Positions 18,696-26,716 of a DNA stretch of 64,000 bases are shown in pieces (position 1 is the stretch's first letter; the number at the start of each line of letters is the position of its first letter). The position numbers and the translations under genes were made by a program. This stretch comes from Sphingobacterium sp. xlx-96 (lineage in GTDB: Bacteria; Bacteroidota; Bacteroidia; Sphingobacteriales; Sphingobacteriaceae), in the NCBI RefSeq assembly GCF_011007365.1, contig NZ_WFKM01000003.1, positions 310,001 to 374,000 on the forward strand. Reading direction: 5' to 3'. The notes beneath the pieces were generated by a model. It was given only the letters and a program-made list of their open reading frames with translations, was not told the DNA's origin and ran no database searches.

Positions 18696-18728
18696 AAAAA
18701 AGGCAATCTAAATTAGATTGCCTTTTTT
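18696..18728. terminator. Bidirectional terminator
   Basis: Stem AAAAAAGGCAATCTA / TAGATTGCCTTTTTT with a 3-nt loop, between the convergent genes ending at 18694 and 18732. Confidence 0.9.
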
Positions 18729-18731
18729 TAT

Positions 18732-19190
18732 TTATAGATCGATTATTACTTCCAAAAATTTACCTTCTTCTTCACTATCCTCAAAAGCCAGTTTAAATTG
18801 CTGAGGCTTTCCCCACTGTTTTTTCCATCCTATTGTTTTAACAATAAGCCTCACCGGCTCGTCTTCCTCCAAGAGATAATGAATATAATTCTGTCTATCG
18901 GTCACCTGTACCAATACCTTGCCTATCTGCATCGAGTTGTACAAATACGTCTTACCACCAGAATCAACAATACCTGAAGCAAAACTGTTTAGCTTAAACT
19001 CACGTGTACCTTTTTTGTAGGATATCAAAAAGAGTTCAACGGTAGCTGTATCTGCATTTTTGGATAAAGCCACGCTCTTCACATCGATTTGTATATCATC
19101 AACCTCCAACGATTCACTCGTTGGTTCTTGTCCAAGAACCAACGTTCCTAAATAAAAAGACAATACAATAAGTAACCCTAACTTTTTCAT
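18732..19190 (-). CDS. Small exported protein of unknown function
   Basis: 152 residues with a signal peptide (MKKLGLLIVLSFYLGTLVLG-Q). The mature part is beta-rich and acidic (VELFLISYKKGTREFKLNSF, PQQFKLAFEDSEEEGKF), probably a single periplasmic or surface beta-sandwich domain. It overlaps the preceding DUF4293 gene by one base, so the two form an operon. I do not recognise the family. Confidence 0.75.
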   Translation of the reverse strand: MKKLGLLIVLSFYLGTLVLGQEPTSESLEVDDIQIDVKSVALSKNADTATVELFLISYKKGTREFKLNSFASGIVDSGGKTYLYNSMQIGKVLVQVTDRQNYIHYLLEEDEPVRLIVKTIGWKKQWGKPQQFKLAFEDSEEEGKFLEVIIDL

Positions 19191-19663
19191 TATCTTAAGC
19201 GATCTGCAGACTTAATTAACTTTTCATCTTTACGAATTCCACCTATTGCCATCGCGAGAAAGACAATTGCTATTGGTAACAGGAAGAATCCCACACCAAT
19301 ATTATGAGCTCCAAAAGGTTGAGAAATTAAACTTAACGTATTGTTAGCAGAGATAAACAACCAAACCGAAAAAAGACATATCAACAAAATTTCAACAAAA
19401 ATTAGAATTAACTGCCTCTTTCTATTTTTATATAGAAAAATCGTTATAATGGGTATAAACCCTAACACAACAGTTGCTACCGTTTGAAAGACATAACTTT
19501 CCTGTTTCACACTTTCATTATTTACAGCAGAATAGGATCCTGTCACCAAAAGCTTTTTACCCAAACCCACCAGATCTGTATAATTCAAATAAGGAAAAAT
19601 AAACAAACCCAAAATAACAATAGCGGCTAATAGTAACCAAATAGACTGAATACGTTGTATCAT
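19190..19663 (-). CDS. DUF4293 family membrane protein
   Basis: 157 residues with four transmembrane helices. The N-terminus MIQRIQSIWLLLAAIVILGL is characteristic of DUF4293, a Bacteroidota-specific family of unknown function. Its stop overlaps the start of the next gene (shared A at 19190), indicating translational coupling. Confidence 0.85.
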   Translation of the reverse strand: MIQRIQSIWLLLAAIVILGLFIFPYLNYTDLVGLGKKLLVTGSYSAVNNESVKQESYVFQTVATVVLGFIPIITIFLYKNRKRQLILIFVEILLICLFSVWLFISANNTLSLISQPFGAHNIGVGFFLLPIAIVFLAMAIGGIRKDEKLIKSADRLR

Positions 19664-19845
19664 AACTTTCTTTTATTATTATAACGCAAACTTATATAAA
19701 ATGCTTTGCATTCTCGAATACCGAACAAAAAACAGTGCTATACCATGCATTACACCTGCCCCGGGATTAAATGTGCATTATCGATGAGCCGTCAATTGTT
19801 CAAGGAGAATTGAGCTAAATTGACTTTATATGTACTTTAATCATA

Positions 19846-19876
19846 TTGCACATGAAAATGAATTTATGTAGGTTTG
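19846..19876 (+). promoter_or_regulatory. Promoter of truA with the -7 box adjoining the start codon
   Basis: TTG (19846-19848), a 20-bp spacer and TAGGTTTG (19869-19876) match the Bacteroidota -33/-7 pattern in sequence and spacing. The GTG start is only 4 nt further on, so the mRNA should be leaderless or nearly so. Confidence 0.65.
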
Positions 19877-19880
19877 TTTT

Positions 19881-20639
19881 GTGGACGGAAAAAAGAGATT
19901 TTTTATTGAAATAGCCTATGACGGCAGTGCCTATCATGGTTGGCAAGTCCAACCAAACGCAATATCCGTACAGGAAAAATTAAATAACGCTTTAAAAACA
20001 TTCCTACGCACCAATATAGAAACTATTGGCGCAGGTAGAACTGACACGGGCGTGCACGCAAAACAGCTTTATGTACATTTCGATTCTGAAAATCCGTTAT
20101 TTTTAGCCTCTCCAGAAAAAGCTAAGCAGTCCTTAAATGCCCTACTACCTTACGATATCGCTGTCAAACGTATTATTCCAGTTCATACGGATGCACACGC
20201 GCGATTTGATGCGACTTCCCGAAGCTATGAATACCACATGCATATCTACAAAAATCCGTTTTTGATAAATAAGTCTTGGCAACTTCGTGAAGTACCCAAT
20301 ATATACAAAATGAACGAAGCCGCAGAAAAACTCTTAGGCACCAAAGACTTTTCATGCTTTAGCAAATCGAACACACAGGTTCATACGAATATCTGTACGA
20401 TTACAGAAGCTAAATGGATACAACGAGACGATCATATTCTTTTTAAAGTAACAGCAGATCGATTTTTGAGAAATATGGTTCGCGCTATAGTAGGGACTCT
20501 TCTGAAAATAGGACAAGAAGACACTCCGATTTCATTCCTTGACGAAGTACTAAATAGTAAAAACAGATCTATGGCAGGAACCTCTGTACCTGCTCATGGT
20601 TTATATTTAACGAAAGTGGTTTATCCGTACATAGATTAA
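19881..20639 (+). CDS. truA: tRNA pseudouridine(38-40) synthase TruA
   Basis: 252 residues; converts U38-U40 of tRNA anticodon stems to pseudouridine. The N-terminus (FFIEIAYDGSAYHGWQVQPN) and the catalytic motif GAGRTDTGVHA (Asp nucleophile) are clear, as is the later FLRNMVRAIVGTLLKIG. The start is GTG at 19881; the only in-frame ATG upstream (19866) is immediately followed by TAG. The ABC exporter gene follows after 88 nt. Confidence 0.97.
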   Translation: MDGKKRFFIEIAYDGSAYHGWQVQPNAISVQEKLNNALKTFLRTNIETIGAGRTDTGVHAKQLYVHFDSENPLFLASPEKAKQSLNALLPYDIAVKRIIPVHTDAHARFDATSRSYEYHMHIYKNPFLINKSWQLREVPNIYKMNEAAEKLLGTKDFSCFSKSNTQVHTNICTITEAKWIQRDDHILFKVTADRFLRNMVRAIVGTLLKIGQEDTPISFLDEVLNSKNRSMAGTSVPAHGLYLTKVVYPYID

Positions 20640-20727
20640 TGACTCGAAATACTCCTGCTTAACGACACACAGGCCCCGATGGGCCCGTTAGCTGCCGGAT
20701 GATCATTAAAAATCAGGTAATAAACAT

Positions 20728-22491
20728 ATGAAGAAAGAGAAAATAACAGGCAATACCTATGATAGCAAGTTGCTTAAAAGGCTCGCAAAATATATGCGCC
20801 CCTACAGTAGCACCTTTTGGATATCAGTGGTATTAACGATTCTGTTAGCTGCCGTAGCCCCTGCTCTACCTCTTTTAATAGAACACACACTGGACAGTTA
20901 CATTCTCAAGGGTAAATCGGAAGGGTTAAACACCATGCTGGCATTCATGATGTTACTATTAGTCCTACAGACTATCATCCGATACTTTCATACACTAATG
21001 ACCAATACGCTCGGCCAATCGGTGATCCGGGATATTCGAATTCAAGTATTTAATCATATCACAAACTTACGATTAAAGTATTTTGACAATACACCTATAG
21101 GCCGCCTGATCACCCGGACAATTTCTGACCTGGAAACCATAGCTAATATTTTCTCCGAAGGCCTGATACAGATTATAGGTGATTTATTACAGCTGGTTGT
21201 GATCCTTGCCGTCATGTTTTATACGGACTGGAGGCTTACATTGATCGTATTAGTTCCTATGCCATTAATGATCGCTGCCACTTATGTATTCAAAGAAGCT
21301 ATGAAATCAGCTTTTCAAGGCGTAAGATTATGGGTTGCCAACTTAAATACATTCTTACAAGAACATATCTCAGGAATGGCCATTATCCAGTATTTCTCCC
21401 GAGAAGATCAGGAAATGCGCAAATTTAAAGCTATTAATAAAGAACACCGGAATGCTCACATCCGTGCAAATTGGTATTTTTCAATTTTCTTTCCCGTACT
21501 CGAAATCATTGTGGCCATCGCGACCGGACTTTTAGTATGGTACGGATCCAAACAGATTATTGAAGATATTATTTCTCCGGGCGTAGTCGTTGCATTTATC
21601 ATGTATATCAATATGATATTTCGACCGATCCGGGAATTGATCGACAAGTTTAACACGCTTCAAATGGGGATGGTTTCCGCTGAACGCATCTTTGATGTCT
21701 TAGATACCAATGAATTTACTCCGAATGTAGGTACCGTTACACAAGCAAAAATCCGTGGGGCTATCGAATTCAAAAATGTCTGGTTTGCATACAATGATGA
21801 AAAATGGGTATTAAAAGACGTAAGCTTCAGTGTTTCTCCCGGAGAGACATTGGCCCTTGTCGGTGCTACTGGAGCAGGTAAGTCATCTATAATCAGCATC
21901 CTAAGTAGGTTTTATGAAATACAAAGGGGAAAAATTCTACTAGATGGAATAGACATCAAAGATTATGAGCTTAGTTTTTTAAGAAACAATATCTCTATAG
22001 TACTACAAGATGTCTTTCTCTTTTCAGATACAGTAAAAAATAATATATCGTTAAATGATCCAACGATTTCCATCGAAAAGATCACGGATGCTGCAAAAAG
22101 GGTGGGTGCATATGAGTTCATCAACAGACTTCCTAACCAATTTGAATACGAAGTACAAGAACGGGGGGCTACGCTATCCGCAGGCCAAGCTCAGCTAGTC
22201 TCCTTCATAAGGGCTCTTGTACACGATCCCAAAATACTCGTTTTAGATGAAGCAACGTCTTCCATAGATACCGAGACGGAAGAAATGATACAATCAGCGA
22301 TAGATAATTTAATGGAAGGCAGGACGGCTATAGTCATCGCACACCGTTTGTCGACAATACAAAAAGCAGATAAAATTATTGTTCTTGACAAAGGTGAAAT
22401 TAAAGAGATCGGCTCCCATCAAGAACTCCTGAATATCGGTGGATATTATAAAAGGCTTTATGATCTGCAATTTAACTCAACAAGTATTTAA
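20728..22491 (+). CDS. ABC transporter, fused permease and ATPase (exporter type)
   Basis: 587 residues. The N-terminal six-helix ABC membrane domain (about 1-320) is followed by the nucleotide-binding domain. Walker A is GATGAGKSS near 380, the Q-loop is IVLQDVFLF, the signature is LSAGQAQLVSF near 484, Walker B is ILVLDEATSSID near 504, and the switch His is in IAHRLSTI. It works as a homo- or heterodimeric exporter of lipids, peptides or drugs; the substrate is unknown. In the signature the Arg that normally follows LSxGQ is Ala. Confidence 0.93.
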   Translation: MKKEKITGNTYDSKLLKRLAKYMRPYSSTFWISVVLTILLAAVAPALPLLIEHTLDSYILKGKSEGLNTMLAFMMLLLVLQTIIRYFHTLMTNTLGQSVIRDIRIQVFNHITNLRLKYFDNTPIGRLITRTISDLETIANIFSEGLIQIIGDLLQLVVILAVMFYTDWRLTLIVLVPMPLMIAATYVFKEAMKSAFQGVRLWVANLNTFLQEHISGMAIIQYFSREDQEMRKFKAINKEHRNAHIRANWYFSIFFPVLEIIVAIATGLLVWYGSKQIIEDIISPGVVVAFIMYINMIFRPIRELIDKFNTLQMGMVSAERIFDVLDTNEFTPNVGTVTQAKIRGAIEFKNVWFAYNDEKWVLKDVSFSVSPGETLALVGATGAGKSSIISILSRFYEIQRGKILLDGIDIKDYELSFLRNNISIVLQDVFLFSDTVKNNISLNDPTISIEKITDAAKRVGAYEFINRLPNQFEYEVQERGATLSAGQAQLVSFIRALVHDPKILVLDEATSSIDTETEEMIQSAIDNLMEGRTAIVIAHRLSTIQKADKIIVLDKGEIKEIGSHQELLNIGGYYKRLYDLQFNSTSI

Positions 22492-22495
22492 CCCT

Positions 22496-22801
22496 TTAAT
22501 AGACATCTCTTGAACCACCGACATAATCTAGAAATTCGATTTGCGGTTGGGATACTAGGTTTTTATCCCGCTCTTCTTGAAAACGTAGAAAGCTAGGTAT
22601 ATTTAAGAGTATCTCCTGTATTTCTTTGTTCTTGTATTGTGAAATATGAATAAAGGTTGCGCCGTCCGCTGCCAGAAAAACACTGTACTGAAACAGTGTC
22701 TTGTCCAACATTTCGAAATTCTGCAAAAAGGTCCTAATCAATTCTTTGTTTGTGTTTATATACCCTTCTTTTACGGTATATGTCACCTTAACTACAATCA
22801 T
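22496..22801 (-). CDS. Small protein, possibly ABM/dimeric alpha-beta barrel fold
   Basis: 101 residues, soluble. The pattern (VKVTYTVKEGYINTNKELI, QYSVFLAADGATFIHISQYK, then PSFLRFQEERDKNL) resembles small ferredoxin-like dimeric barrels such as antibiotic-biosynthesis-monooxygenase-type proteins. Catalytic function is not evident. It is convergent with the ABC transporter, with 4 nt between the stops. Confidence 0.7.
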   Translation of the reverse strand: MIVVKVTYTVKEGYINTNKELIRTFLQNFEMLDKTLFQYSVFLAADGATFIHISQYKNKEIQEILLNIPSFLRFQEERDKNLVSQPQIEFLDYVGGSRDVY

Positions 22802-22938
22802 TTTTTATGTATTATTTGGCCATCGTGAAATCCTAAATAAGAAAGGTTGATATAAATAAAGATATAAAGTTATCTTGCAAATTCAAGTCGTCAGGACAAG
22901 AGCTTTAAGCACCATGTTTATTCTTCAAAAAAAATTCC

Positions 22939-22946
22939 TATATTTG
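22939..22946 (+). promoter_or_regulatory. Predicted -7 element of the decayed chitin-binding gene
   Basis: TATATTTG matches TAnnTTTG exactly, 29 nt before the mutated start codon at 22975. An AAAGGA ribosome-binding-like stretch lies between them (22963-22968). Confidence 0.5.
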
Positions 22947-22974
22947 AATATAAACTTAAAGAAAGGAAAATTTT

Positions 22975-23516
22975 ATAAAAAGACTTTTTTATTTAGCGAT
23001 TCCGTTAAGCTTAATAGCTATTTTTGCTTTTAGTCAAAAATGCCCCCAACAGGTTATGGCGTAATACCGAACGAGGAGGACTGCAATAAATTCTATATTT
23101 GCGTTAATGGAGATTCATATTTGTTAGAATGTGTCACCGGCTATAATTTCGATTGTAATAACGGCAAGTGTGTTTTTACACGAATTGTCTGATCGCAAAC
23201 GTGCTTTGGTGGAGAGAAAAAGAGTTTTTCTTTTGCCCTTATAAACCCTCCAAAACCATCGATAGACATGGTTTTTTCTGGTGGACAAGCAGTTAAATGC
23301 AAAACAGCTAACATCAATGTATTAGGAGCAACTCTAAATTGGAAGAGGGATTTTGCGTCAGATATAACCCTTTATAGTGGAGCTTTACTACCAGGTGACT
23401 CTGTACTTTATCAAGATGGGACATTTGCCAACGAACCTATTGGATATAAATATACTGCCACGACTGCATCAACAGCTGCACTTATTAGCTTTAATTATAA
23501 AACCCTCGTACATTAA
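22975..23516 (+). pseudogene. Decayed secreted protein with a peritrophin-A-like (CBM14) chitin-binding domain
   Basis: The ancestral protein of about 180 residues can be read through three lesions. (1) The expected start reads ATA at 22975, followed by a signal peptide (KRLFYLAIPLSLIAIFAFSQ). (2) A one-base deletion in a C-tract (23043-23047) shifts the frame just after the first Cys. (3) An in-frame TGA lies at 23190. The middle part has six cysteines spaced C-13-C-5-C-9-C-7-C-4-C (core DCNKFYICVNGDSYLLEC), as in type-2 chitin-binding domains. After the TGA the same frame continues to the TAA at 23514-23516 with a beta-rich domain (LPGDSVLYQDGTFANEP). The last part also contains an ATG (23268), so an 82-codon ORF may be annotated as a gene. 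Confidence 0.6.
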
Positions 23517-23527
23517 AAACAGAAATT

Positions 23528-23995
23528 ATGAAAAACTACATCTGCATAACACTCCTTTTTATTGGGTTAACATCGTGTCAAAATAGCACCCAGCATGAAC
23601 CCAATGTTTTACCCCTTTCGACAACGGAGATCTCATCGGATAATAATTGGCAACTAAAAGAATTAGCCCTATCAGACAAAATGATAGATCTTTCGGTCGA
23701 TGATCTTTTAGAAATTCAAAAAAATACAGCAAACAATAAGGAAAATAGCGCAGAGAAAATGAATGCATTTAGAGCTGCTGTTTATCGATTTTATAAAAAT
23801 GTATATATAAAGGACGGGGGGCTTCATACCGATATAAAATCAGGTAAAGAAATTGGCCTCTCAGAAGATGTTTTCCAGTTTTATTATAAAGACCTTCCAA
23901 GATTTAATGCAGATATCAAAAAGTTAGAAGGATACAGTGACGAAAAGTTGCAAAAGGATATAAATCGATATCTTTCTGGTATTGAAAAGATTTAG
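23528..23995 (+). CDS. Predicted lipoprotein of unknown function
   Basis: 155 residues with a lipoprotein signal peptide and lipobox (LLFIGLTSCQNS). The rest is mostly helical and charged with no recognised domain. It lies 11 nt after the decayed chitin-binding gene and would have been co-transcribed with it, so the two may have formed a secreted pair. Intact frame; a strong terminator follows. Confidence 0.7.
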   Translation: MKNYICITLLFIGLTSCQNSTQHEPNVLPLSTTEISSDNNWQLKELALSDKMIDLSVDDLLEIQKNTANNKENSAEKMNAFRAAVYRFYKNVYIKDGGLHTDIKSGKEIGLSEDVFQFYYKDLPRFNADIKKLEGYSDEKLQKDINRYLSGIEKI

Positions 23996-24010
23996 AGAAA
24001 ACTAAACTAC

Positions 24011-24052
24011 TTTAAAAATAGCCGCGGAGTCCATGATGCGGCTATTTTTAAA
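24011..24052. terminator. Terminator after the lipoprotein gene
   Basis: Stem TTTAAAAATAGCCGC (24011-24025) / GCGGCTATTTTTAAA (24038-24052) with a 12-nt loop. Confidence 0.88.
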
Positions 24053-24084
24053 GGGTTAAATCCGGGCTAATTAACAGAAAAATA

Positions 24085-24113
24085 AAATCCCCCAAGTCTA
24101 GCTCGGGGGATTT
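24085..24113 (-). terminator. Terminator at the left end of the iron locus / candidate RNA
   Basis: Stem AAATCCCCC / GGGGGATTT with an 11-nt loop. On the minus strand it is followed by ATTTTATTTTT, so it most likely ends leftward transcription coming from the PepSY gene or from the spacer RNA candidate. Confidence 0.75.
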
Positions 24114-24262
24114 ACAGTCTATAAAAAGAAGAGAGAGAAATAGTTATAAAACTGTAATTTGTGCCTAGACGTCTATTAATAGATAAAAACTAAACACACA
24201 TCTAGGGCTTAATATCTTTGGCTAATTGCGGTATTGCCCCTTGAACCTAGCGTTATAGACTA
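24114..24262 (-). ncRNA. Candidate structured small RNA (unassigned)
   Basis: Between the PepSY stop (24343) and the terminator at 24085-24113 lies a spacer with nested long-range pairing. The ends pair over 9 bp (AGTCTATAA at 24116-24124 with TTATAGACT at 24253-24261). An inner stem pairs CCTAGACG (24163-24170) with CATCTAGG (24199-24206, G-U allowed), and a TCTATTAATAGA palindrome lies in its loop. The sides between outer and inner stem look unpaired, giving a bubble-like layout loosely reminiscent of 6S RNA. Strand and function are inferred from the adjoining terminator. It could equally be a long 3'-UTR. Confidence 0.3.
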
Positions 24263-24342
24263 ACACACAAACAACATCTTTATTTAGATCAAAAATCTAA
24301 ACAAAAGACTGGTAACACAAAACCTTTTCGCTGTCTTTATTT

Positions 24343-25989
24343 TCATCCCTGAATCGCCTGCAAGAATTTCCTTGATTTAAAGTACCCAACAAGGCCAATC
24401 ACACCTATTACAAACCATAAAAAGTCAATCACAAATATATCTGTACGTTGTGTGATTAAGGTATTCCAGAACCAGTTTCCAGTTTGTAAACCATTTACTA
24501 TCGGTACACAAAATGCCAATATACTGCCTAACAAGAGTGTTTCGCGATTTGTCCTGTTGATCTGTTTGCGAATCGTGTAATAAATGATAAGCACAAGCCA
24601 ACTATAGAAATACGTACTATAGATAAATGTCTGATCCACTCTTGGACTAAATCTTATAGCTATAAAAGTAAATGCTGTAACGGGCAACATAGCAAGACAT
24701 ATGGCCATAAATAGATTTGCGATCCATAAATTGAACTTCCTCTTTCGCGGAATGACATTATTTTTATTGCGTGCTACAAGCCAGATCAAGATCCCGGAGA
24801 GAATCACAAGACAGCCCATTATCCCTAAGACAAAATAAATCGTCTTGACGGGATAGCCACCAAAATCTCCGAAGTGCAGACGATAAAGGAGGCTTCTCAC
24901 CTTATCTACATATGTAGCCCCTTGCATAGGCGATTTTTCTTCAACAACTTTATCGTCACTAACGCGATAGTCGATAATACCGGATCCAGCAAAGCTTTTA
25001 TTATAGTGAGGCTCGAACTCTACCAATATATGCATATTAGAATCTGCATAATTTTTGATATAGACACGATTCATCTGGGCATCAGGCCACTTCGTCTGTG
25101 CTAAATTGAGGTAATGAGCCACCCGTACTTCCTTTTCCATAGGTTTATAAGCATATTCGTACTTTACCGCTCTGGAGTACCCAAGATCTTGATACATCTT
25201 GTCCTGATCACCACCGTAGAGTAGCTTACCAAACGGAATAGCTAGAACGGAATTGATAATCAAAAAAACACCCGTCACAGCATATAAAAATTGAAAAGGA
25301 AACCCAAGTACACCTAATGCTGTATGCATATCCGTCCACACCGTCTTCCATTTATTGAATGGTCTATACACAAAAAAATTGCTTACAATTTTGTCCCAAT
25401 GCAGCAACAATCCGGTAATTAATGCAAATAGGAACAAAAAAGAAGTTAAACCAGCTATGAAATAGCCGAACGGGGCTATACCTACTCGTATTGGTACCTC
25501 ATTCAGCTGTGCCAAAAAATGCAATCGGTACAGGAACTCGGACATATCATAATTAGTACTGTAGTCTCCAGATTTTTGCTGCACAAAATCATAACTAAAA
25601 TACTTCGAATCGGTATTAGCTCCACGTCCTCCTCTCTTTGCCTTCTTATTCTCGACTGCGGGCTTTATTTTGGCGAGGTTCTCTTTGTTCAGGATGGAGT
25701 CATTCGACGCAGAGACATTCACGTATGTTCCGGCTCCGCTCTGATTAATGTAAAAAGTAAGATCCCGACCTCTCAAATTCATCTCTTGTCCCAAAGAATC
25801 AATCAACTTGTCGTAGTTCTTGAAGTCCTTTTTATACCCCACGTAGGAGGTTCCTTTTTGCCAAGCTCCAATCTCGTCTCTAAAAAAAGAGAAAGACCCT
25901 GCGAAGAAAATCACATATAGAAGCGCGCAGATAATGATACCACTAATGGTATGCGTATTAAAATATATATTGTAATTTCTAATATTCAT
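24343..25989 (-). CDS. PepSY-domain inner-membrane protein (XusC-like ferric-siderophore reductase candidate)
   Basis: 548 residues. An N-terminal PepSY-associated TM segment (HTISGIIICALLYVIFFAGS) and periplasmic PepSY regions are followed by further transmembrane helices (about 7-8 in total) up to the C-terminus. Histidines in the helices (LHFLAQL, MHTALG, RLHFGDFGG) are typical of PepSY_TM proteins proposed to bind heme and reduce ferric siderophores. It closes an operon that runs DUF4198, TonB receptor, DUF4374, two small membrane proteins, PepSY. The same trio (receptor, DUF4374, PepSY) is called XusABC in Bacteroides thetaiotaomicron. The reductase role is inferred. Confidence 0.85.
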   Translation of the reverse strand: MNIRNYNIYFNTHTISGIIICALLYVIFFAGSFSFFRDEIGAWQKGTSYVGYKKDFKNYDKLIDSLGQEMNLRGRDLTFYINQSGAGTYVNVSASNDSILNKENLAKIKPAVENKKAKRGGRGANTDSKYFSYDFVQQKSGDYSTNYDMSEFLYRLHFLAQLNEVPIRVGIAPFGYFIAGLTSFLFLFALITGLLLHWDKIVSNFFVYRPFNKWKTVWTDMHTALGVLGFPFQFLYAVTGVFLIINSVLAIPFGKLLYGGDQDKMYQDLGYSRAVKYEYAYKPMEKEVRVAHYLNLAQTKWPDAQMNRVYIKNYADSNMHILVEFEPHYNKSFAGSGIIDYRVSDDKVVEEKSPMQGATYVDKVRSLLYRLHFGDFGGYPVKTIYFVLGIMGCLVILSGILIWLVARNKNNVIPRKRKFNLWIANLFMAICLAMLPVTAFTFIAIRFSPRVDQTFIYSTYFYSWLVLIIYYTIRKQINRTNRETLLLGSILAFCVPIVNGLQTGNWFWNTLITQRTDIFVIDFLWFVIGVIGLVGYFKSRKFLQAIQG

Positions 25990-25991
25990 AA

Positions 25992-26270
25992 TTAGAGTTT
26001 AAATAGGTATGGTAAGGCAAATACAGCCGTGAGGACTATATAATATATCCAGACCTTCCATCCATTTTTTGACAAGAAAGCTAGGAGTAACAATACGGCC
26101 CACAGGATATAGCCTGTAAATGCAGCCGTAATGATGATATCCTTTTTGTCGAACATCTGTGTTAATAGCAGATGAAATGATAGCATCACAGTATATCCAC
26201 CGATAAAGCCAGCGGAAATCTTTAAAAATCGCTGTAATGGACTACTCAGATATTTTTTATTTGCAGGCAT
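25992..26270 (-). CDS. Small membrane protein (DUF3649-like position)
   Basis: 92 residues with three hydrophobic helices (KISAGFIGGYTVMLSFHLLL, ITAAFTGYILWAVLLLLAF, VWIYYIVLTAVFALPYLF). Two nt separate it from the PepSY gene. In proteobacterial iron-uptake clusters, PepSY genes are accompanied by two such small proteins, DUF3649 and DUF3325; size, topology and position fit DUF3649 here, but the sequence match is not certain. Confidence 0.65.
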   Translation of the reverse strand: MPANKKYLSSPLQRFLKISAGFIGGYTVMLSFHLLLTQMFDKKDIIITAAFTGYILWAVLLLLAFLSKNGWKVWIYYIVLTAVFALPYLFKL

Positions 26271-26279
26271 AAACTAATT

Positions 26280-26612
26280 TTAAAAAACAAAGAATTCAAT
26301 GACACTGCATAGCAGAACAATACCCGTAATATACTTCCAATTGAGATAGCCATAAGGTGTTAGAAGGATTATGAGACTCCCAAAAGCCATAAAGTAAACA
26401 ATGGCTGCAAAAGTTCCCGCACCTAATCCTTGTAGGTTTGCAAATACAATCCAGCTTACAAACAGCAAAATATAACCCAATGCTTTGGCGGTGGAGGGAT
26501 GTTGATTTAAGTATACACTGATAGGCACATTAACTACAATTTTTACTTTTCTGGACGAAAGATAAAAACAGTAAAAAGCTGCAAACGATAGTAATAATAC
26601 AAATGAAAACAT
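26280..26612 (-). CDS. Small membrane protein (DUF3325-like position)
   Basis: 110 residues with three to four hydrophobic helices (FSFVLLLSFAAFYCFYLSS, LGYILLFVSWIVFANLQGLG, ITGIVLLCSVIEFFVF). It lies 9 nt upstream of the 92-residue membrane protein in the PepSY operon. Topology, size and company resemble DUF3325 of iron-uptake clusters. It may help assemble or feed electrons to the PepSY protein; this is inference. Confidence 0.65.
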   Translation of the reverse strand: MFSFVLLLSFAAFYCFYLSSRKVKIVVNVPISVYLNQHPSTAKALGYILLFVSWIVFANLQGLGAGTFAAIVYFMAFGSLIILLTPYGYLNWKYITGIVLLCSVIEFFVF

Positions 26613-26631
26613 AGAACAGGTTATAAGTGTA

Positions 26632-26667
26632 ATAACGAGCTATGTTTTCTAGAACATAACTCGTTAT
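26632..26667 (-). terminator. Hairpin between the DUF4374 gene and the small membrane proteins
   Basis: Arms ATAACGAGCTATGTT and AACATAACTCGTTAT (one mismatch) around a 6-nt loop. It could attenuate transcription between the outer-membrane half and the inner-membrane half of the operon. Confidence 0.55.
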
Positions 26668-26716
26668 CACATATTTCTAAATAAGAATACTATAATAATA
26701 CGCTCATCCTTTCAAA

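Noticed and set aside
23268-23516. Independent 82-codon gene
   Set aside because: It lacks its own ribosome-binding site and reads in frame with the upstream chitin-binding domain across one TGA, so I treat it as the 3' part of the decayed gene.
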